From contig JAIRKV010000025.1 of assembly GCA_031259935.1 (NCBI GenBank), positions 1 to 7,904 of the forward strand: a DNA stretch of 7,904 nt, in the 5' to 3' direction. The position numbers and the translations under genes are program-made. The stretch is from Prevotellaceae bacterium (lineage in GTDB: Bacteria; Bacteroidota; Bacteroidia; Bacteroidales; UBA932). A model generated the notes under the pieces. The model had not been told where the DNA came from and made no database searches. It worked only from the letters and a program-made list of their open reading frames with translations. Positions 5,411 through 7,904 of this stretch are shown piece by piece. Position 1 is the stretch's first letter. Every line of letters begins with the position of its first letter.

Positions 5411-6172
5411 TCAACAATAAATACTCAATCCGTCAAACGCAGCAGACACATTTGCAGGTAATTCTTTCTCGAGTACGGAATGTAAATCAAGTTGATGCGA
5501 AATGTGTGTAAGATATGCATGTTTCGGCTTCAATTTATCTATAATTGCAAGCGCATCCGACAAACAAAAATGCGATAAATGTTTTTCGCGTCTTAATGCA
5601 TTAATTACAACAGTATCTGCATACTGCATTTTTTTTAATTCCTTTGGCGAAATTCTGTTTGCATCGGTTATGTAACAAAAATTGTCTATTTTGAAACCCA
5701 GCACCGGAAGTCTGTGATGATATGCTCTTACAGGCGTAATTTTGATATTGGCAATATTAAAACTGTTTTCGTTGATTTTGTGAAATTCAAATTCCGGAAC
5801 TCCCGGATATTTAACCGTATCGAAAGCATAATAAAAAATTCTGCGTAACGCCCTTTGTACTCGCGTTTCGACATATATATCAACAGCCTTTTGCTTTATG
5901 TAATTCAAAGCGCGCACATCATCCAAGCCGCCTGTGTGGTCAAAATGCGCATGAGTAATGAGAATTGCATCCAGATTTGTAATATTTGCTCTCAACATTT
6001 GCTGACGAAAATCAGGACCTGCATCTATTAAAATCTTTTTATCGTGTGTTTCAATCAATACGGAAGAACGCAAACGTTTGTCGCGTTCGTCGGTCGATTT
6101 GCAAATTTTGCAATTACAGCCAATCATTGGCGTTCCCTGCGATGTTCCTGTTCCTAAAAACGTTATTTTCAT
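5411..6172 (-). CDS. PhnP-like MBL-fold metallohydrolase (cyclic phosphodiesterase family)
   Basis: The 253-residue cytosolic protein has the metallo-beta-lactamase fold. The family start MKITFLGTGTSQGTP is followed by a Cys19-x-Cys21-x2-Cys24 cluster, spaced as the structural zinc site of E. coli PhnP. The metal-binding motif is THAHFDHTGG (73-82; His74, His76, Asp78, His79). Further likely ligands are His152 or His153 before VLGF, Asp170 in CYITD, His201 in HLSHFCLSDAL, and THISH at 222-226, where His223 should bind metal and His226 may complete the Cys site. PhnP hydrolyses 5-phosphoribosyl 1,2-cyclic phosphate in phosphonate breakdown. No phn genes are present here, so the substrate is not established and a different phosphodiester is possible. 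It has its own promoter and runs towards the repeat-filled region. The fold and metal site are confident; the physiological reaction is not. Confidence 0.88.
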   Translation of the reverse strand: MKITFLGTGTSQGTPMIGCNCKICKSTDERDKRLRSSVLIETHDKKILIDAGPDFRQQMLRANITNLDAILITHAHFDHTGGLDDVRALNYIKQKAVDIYVETRVQRALRRIFYYAFDTVKYPGVPEFEFHKINENSFNIANIKITPVRAYHHRLPVLGFKIDNFCYITDANRISPKELKKMQYADTVVINALRREKHLSHFCLSDALAIIDKLKPKHAYLTHISHQLDLHSVLEKELPANVSAAFDGLSIYC

Positions 6173-6253
6173 ATGTAAAAATCATTGAATTAATTCTTTT
6201 GTTCTGTTACGGTAATTTTTGCAATCTAAATATTAAACTTATTTATTGAGGTG

Positions 6254-6261
6254 CAAATATA
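6254..6261 (-). promoter_or_regulatory. Promoter -7 box of the MBL-fold hydrolase gene
   Basis: On the minus strand TATATTTG is an exact TAnnTTTG match and continues as TATATTTGCACC. It ends 81 nt before the ATG, which implies a leader of about 75 nt, longer than for the other genes here. A TTG lies 24 nt upstream, slightly too far for a good -33 element. Confidence 0.6.
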
Positions 6262-6346
6262 TTAATTTTTTTTGGATAATTTTAACAATTTGCCCATAAA
6301 ATGTTAAAAATAGTCAAAAAAACAAAGACAATGCATCGTTTGGTTG

Positions 6347-6354
6347 TATATTTG
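6347..6354 (+). promoter_or_regulatory. Promoter -7 box of the small plus-strand gene
   Basis: TATATTTG is an exact match to TAnnTTTG, followed by CATC. A transcript starting about 7 nt downstream (near 6361) would begin after the upstream start codons at 6301 and 6331 and only about 8 nt before the ATG at 6369. It faces away from the hydrolase promoter at 6254-6261, so the two form a divergent pair. Confidence 0.6.
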
Positions 6355-6368
6355 CATCTATATATAAA

Positions 6369-6719
6369 ATGTATGATGTTCTTAAACACGAAAAATATTT
6401 TAAAAAAGATGAAGACGAAAAGATTTTTTTTAGGCTTTGATGACTTTTTTTATTTGGGAAAAAAGAAAAAGAAATTTCCCTTTTTGGTTGATATGAGTGT
6501 TGCTGCGTGGCGAAATATTTCGCGTACTATTGTTTCTTTTACCGAAATGACGCTTGGATCGACTCTCAATTCATTGATTCGTTTTGAAATTTCACATCCT
6601 TATTCGAAAGAAACCCAACGCCGTAAGGATGAATTTCCATTTGCCGTTGATATGCAGGATATGTGGAAAAAACTAATGAAATCGATGAACAATATGAAAG
6701 TATTGCAAAAATTACCTAA
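6369..6719 (+). pseudogene. Small uncharacterised gene with two apparent compensating frameshifts
   Basis: The best reading of this locus uses two frames. The ATG at 6369 starts MYDVLKHEKYFKKDEDEKIF, which looks like a real N-terminus but soon meets a stop. At the T8 run (6424-6431), skipping one base enters the long frame LGFDDFFYLGKKKKKFPFLVDM and on. At the A6 run (6667-6672), stepping back one base returns to the first frame and ends TNEIDEQYESIAKIT with TAA at 6717-6719. That stop overlaps the dinB stop by three bases, a natural tail-to-tail arrangement. In the single open frame the same ends read as Met-rich KKMKTKRFF and LMKSMNNMK, typical of shadows of GAT-GAA-rich coding. The cause may be decay, homopolymer sequencing error or recoding. 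The reconstructed protein would be about 116 residues, of no recognised family. Confidence 0.5.
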
Positions 6720-6753
6720 AAATCAATTGTTAACTGGCGACTCAAAGGTTTGA
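6409..6753 (+). CDS. Hypothetical protein, single open frame of the same locus
   Basis: This is the uninterrupted frame at the locus just described, 114 residues from the ATG at 6409; the frame is open further up, with other ATGs at 6373 and 6301, the latter upstream of the predicted promoter. The family is not recognised. It has no signal peptide or membrane segment and is basic. The motif FPF-x-VDM occurs twice (FPFLVDM and FPFAVDM, 53 codons apart), each followed by a Trp and a basic residue, which suggests a short internal duplication. Codon use between about 6470 and 6650 is coding-like and resembles the neighbours. The last 38 nt overlap the end of dinB on the other strand, including the codons for its clamp-binding motif, which argues against this 3' end. 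Coding in the middle is likely; both ends in this frame are doubtful. Confidence 0.5.
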   Translation: MKTKRFFLGFDDFFYLGKKKKKFPFLVDMSVAAWRNISRTIVSFTEMTLGSTLNSLIRFEISHPYSKETQRRKDEFPFAVDMQDMWKKLMKSMNNMKVLQKLPKNQLLTGDSKV

Positions 6754-7774
6754 TATTTGAATTGGAAATTGTTAATCCCATAAGGCGTATGCTTGTTCGT
6801 TCGGTTTCGATACCCGAAAGCATTTCTTTTGCATTGGTCAAAATCGAATAAAAATCAACAATATAATCTTCAAAAGTTTTACTTCGCGAAATTTGGTCGA
6901 AATTGTGGAATTTTATTTTCAGCGTCAATGTTTTACCTGCAAAATTTGATTCTTTCAATCGTTCATCAAGTTCTTTTGCGATGTGATAGAGTTCGGTTAT
7001 ACGCTCAAACTGCGTCGTGAGATTTTTCAAAAAAGTACGTTCGGTTCCTACCGATTTTCGCTCGTAGTAAGGAGTAACTTTGCGTTCGTCAATTCCTCTG
7101 CATATATTGTAGTAAAATTCGCCGGCTTTGCCGAATAATCGTTTAAGCGTAAACAGCGACAATTTTTTCAAATCCAAACCCGTATGAATCCCGAATTTAT
7201 GCATTCGCTCGGATGTTGATTTTCCTATTCCGTAAAATTTTTCGACAGGAAGTTTCTCAAGTATTTTGTCGGCTTCATCGGGAAGTATGACTTTAAGTCC
7301 GTCGGGCTTATTCATATCCGAAGCCAGTTTTGCCAAAAACATATTGTACGAAACGCCTGCCGAAGCCGTGAGTTGAGTAGTTTCAAAAATTCGATTACGT
7401 ATTTCTTTTGCTATAAGCGTTGCCGATTTTATTCCTTTAAAGTTAGATGTAACATCAAGAAATGCCTCATCAATCGAAAAAGGTTCAATCAGGTCTGTAT
7501 ATTCATCTAATATTGATTTTATTTGATGTGAAACTTTTTTGTATTCGGCAAAGTCGGAATGTACGAATATCAAATCAGGACAAAGTCGCTTTGCCACAAC
7601 GCTTGACATTGCCGAATGTATCCCGAATTTACGCGCTTCGTAACTTGCTGTCGATACAACGCCTCTTTCCGAATCTCCGCCAACGGCAACAGGTTTGCCG
7701 CGCAGTTCGGGATTGTTGCGCTGTTCAATGGCAGCAAAAAAAGCATCCATATCAATATGAATTATTTTTTGCAT
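6716..7774 (-). CDS. dinB: DNA polymerase IV (Y-family translesion polymerase)
   Basis: This error-prone polymerase extends past damaged or misaligned template bases. The 352 residues compare with 351 in E. coli Pol IV. The start MQKIIHIDMDAFFAAIEQRNNP is nearly that of E. coli, with metal-binding Asp8 and the steric-gate Phe13 that excludes ribonucleotides. The palm motif SIDEAFLDV (100-108) carries catalytic Asp102 and Glu103. Other visible blocks are SYEARKFGIHSAMSS (44-58) in the fingers, SAGVSYNMFLAKLASDMNKPDG (138-159), the helix-hairpin-helix thumb region around FYGIGKSTSERMHKFGI (180-196), and the little-finger domain from about 240. The final six residues QLTIDF fit the beta-clamp binding motif. 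The protein appears complete and active. It is not next to lexA or an imuABC set, and no LexA-type operator was recognised at its promoter. The gene is convergent with the small plus-strand gene, with stops overlapping if that gene's reconstructed end is right. Confidence 0.96.
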   Translation of the reverse strand: MQKIIHIDMDAFFAAIEQRNNPELRGKPVAVGGDSERGVVSTASYEARKFGIHSAMSSVVAKRLCPDLIFVHSDFAEYKKVSHQIKSILDEYTDLIEPFSIDEAFLDVTSNFKGIKSATLIAKEIRNRIFETTQLTASAGVSYNMFLAKLASDMNKPDGLKVILPDEADKILEKLPVEKFYGIGKSTSERMHKFGIHTGLDLKKLSLFTLKRLFGKAGEFYYNICRGIDERKVTPYYERKSVGTERTFLKNLTTQFERITELYHIAKELDERLKESNFAGKTLTLKIKFHNFDQISRSKTFEDYIVDFYSILTNAKEMLSGIETERTSIRLMGLTISNSNIKPLSRQLTIDF

Positions 7775-7791
7775 ACTTCAAATAGAAAACT

Positions 7792-7799
7792 CAAAGATA
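7792..7799 (-). promoter_or_regulatory. Promoter -7 box of dinB
   Basis: On the minus strand TATCTTTG matches TAnnTTTG exactly and is identical to the porW box. It ends 17 nt before the ATG, which implies a leader of only about 10 nt, close to leaderless. No clear -33 element and no palindromic SOS operator are visible around it. Confidence 0.6.
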
Positions 7800-7810
7800 A
7801 AAATATTTTT

Positions 7811-7830
7811 AGAAACTGTTTAAATTCCAT
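7811..7830 (+). repeat. Dispersed 20-nt repeat, copy 2
   Basis: AGAAACTGTTTAAATTCCAT is the counterpart of 4314-4333 (17 of 20 identical). It lies just upstream of the dinB promoter. A weak GCATTA/TAATGC inverted repeat with a 10-nt loop follows at 7850-7871. No gene is recognised between here and the end of the window. Confidence 0.4.
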
Positions 7831-7904
7831 TAAAAATCACATGTTAAACGCATTATATGTTACTTTAATGCATTTGCTCCGATTTTTACGTTGTTTTCGA
7901 GGTT

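Overview
The window looks like chromosome of an AT-rich member of the Bacteroidota (roughly one third G+C by eye). Three things support this. The first gene is a PorW/SprE-type lipoprotein, a component of the type IX secretion system, which is confined to this phylum. Every gene start is preceded by a TAnnTTTG box, the Bacteroidota -7 promoter element, usually with a very short leader. The starts lack a convincing Shine-Dalgarno sequence and sit in A-rich DNA instead. The order cannot be fixed from this window.

Layout: (1) 84-2801, minus strand: porW/sprE, a large TPR lipoprotein. (2) 2802-3113: a divergent intergenic region with one promoter for each flanking gene and a hairpin between them. 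(3) 3114-4304, plus strand: kbl, glycine C-acetyltransferase of threonine catabolism, with all catalytic residues present. (4) 4305-5410: 1.1 kb without a credible gene, packed with small structured repeats. (5) 5411-6172, minus strand: a PhnP-like metallo-beta-lactamase-fold phosphodiesterase. (6) 6173-6368: divergent promoters. (7) About 6369-6753, plus strand: a small unrecognised gene that seems to change reading frame twice. (8) 6716-7774, minus strand: dinB, DNA polymerase IV, complete with a C-terminal clamp-binding motif. (9) 7775-7904: the dinB promoter and one copy of a short dispersed repeat.

The genes appear to be separate single-gene transcription units (secretion, amino-acid catabolism, a hydrolase, translesion synthesis) and do not form one pathway. 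There is no sign of a phage, CRISPR array, defence island or transposase.

The unusual content is the repeat nest between the convergent kbl and hydrolase genes. It holds a 156-bp element (4465-4620) whose three pairs of inverted features all share exactly one centre, with a CCC/GGG hairpin at each end. Next to it is a 562-bp segment (4774-5335) bounded by 27-nt inverted repeats (25 of 27 identical). That segment encloses two further inverted pairs around almost the same centre, including a hairpin pair with a compensatory base change. Both look like non-autonomous, MITE- or REPIN-like mobile structures. This reading is inferred from structure alone and needs genome-wide copy counts.
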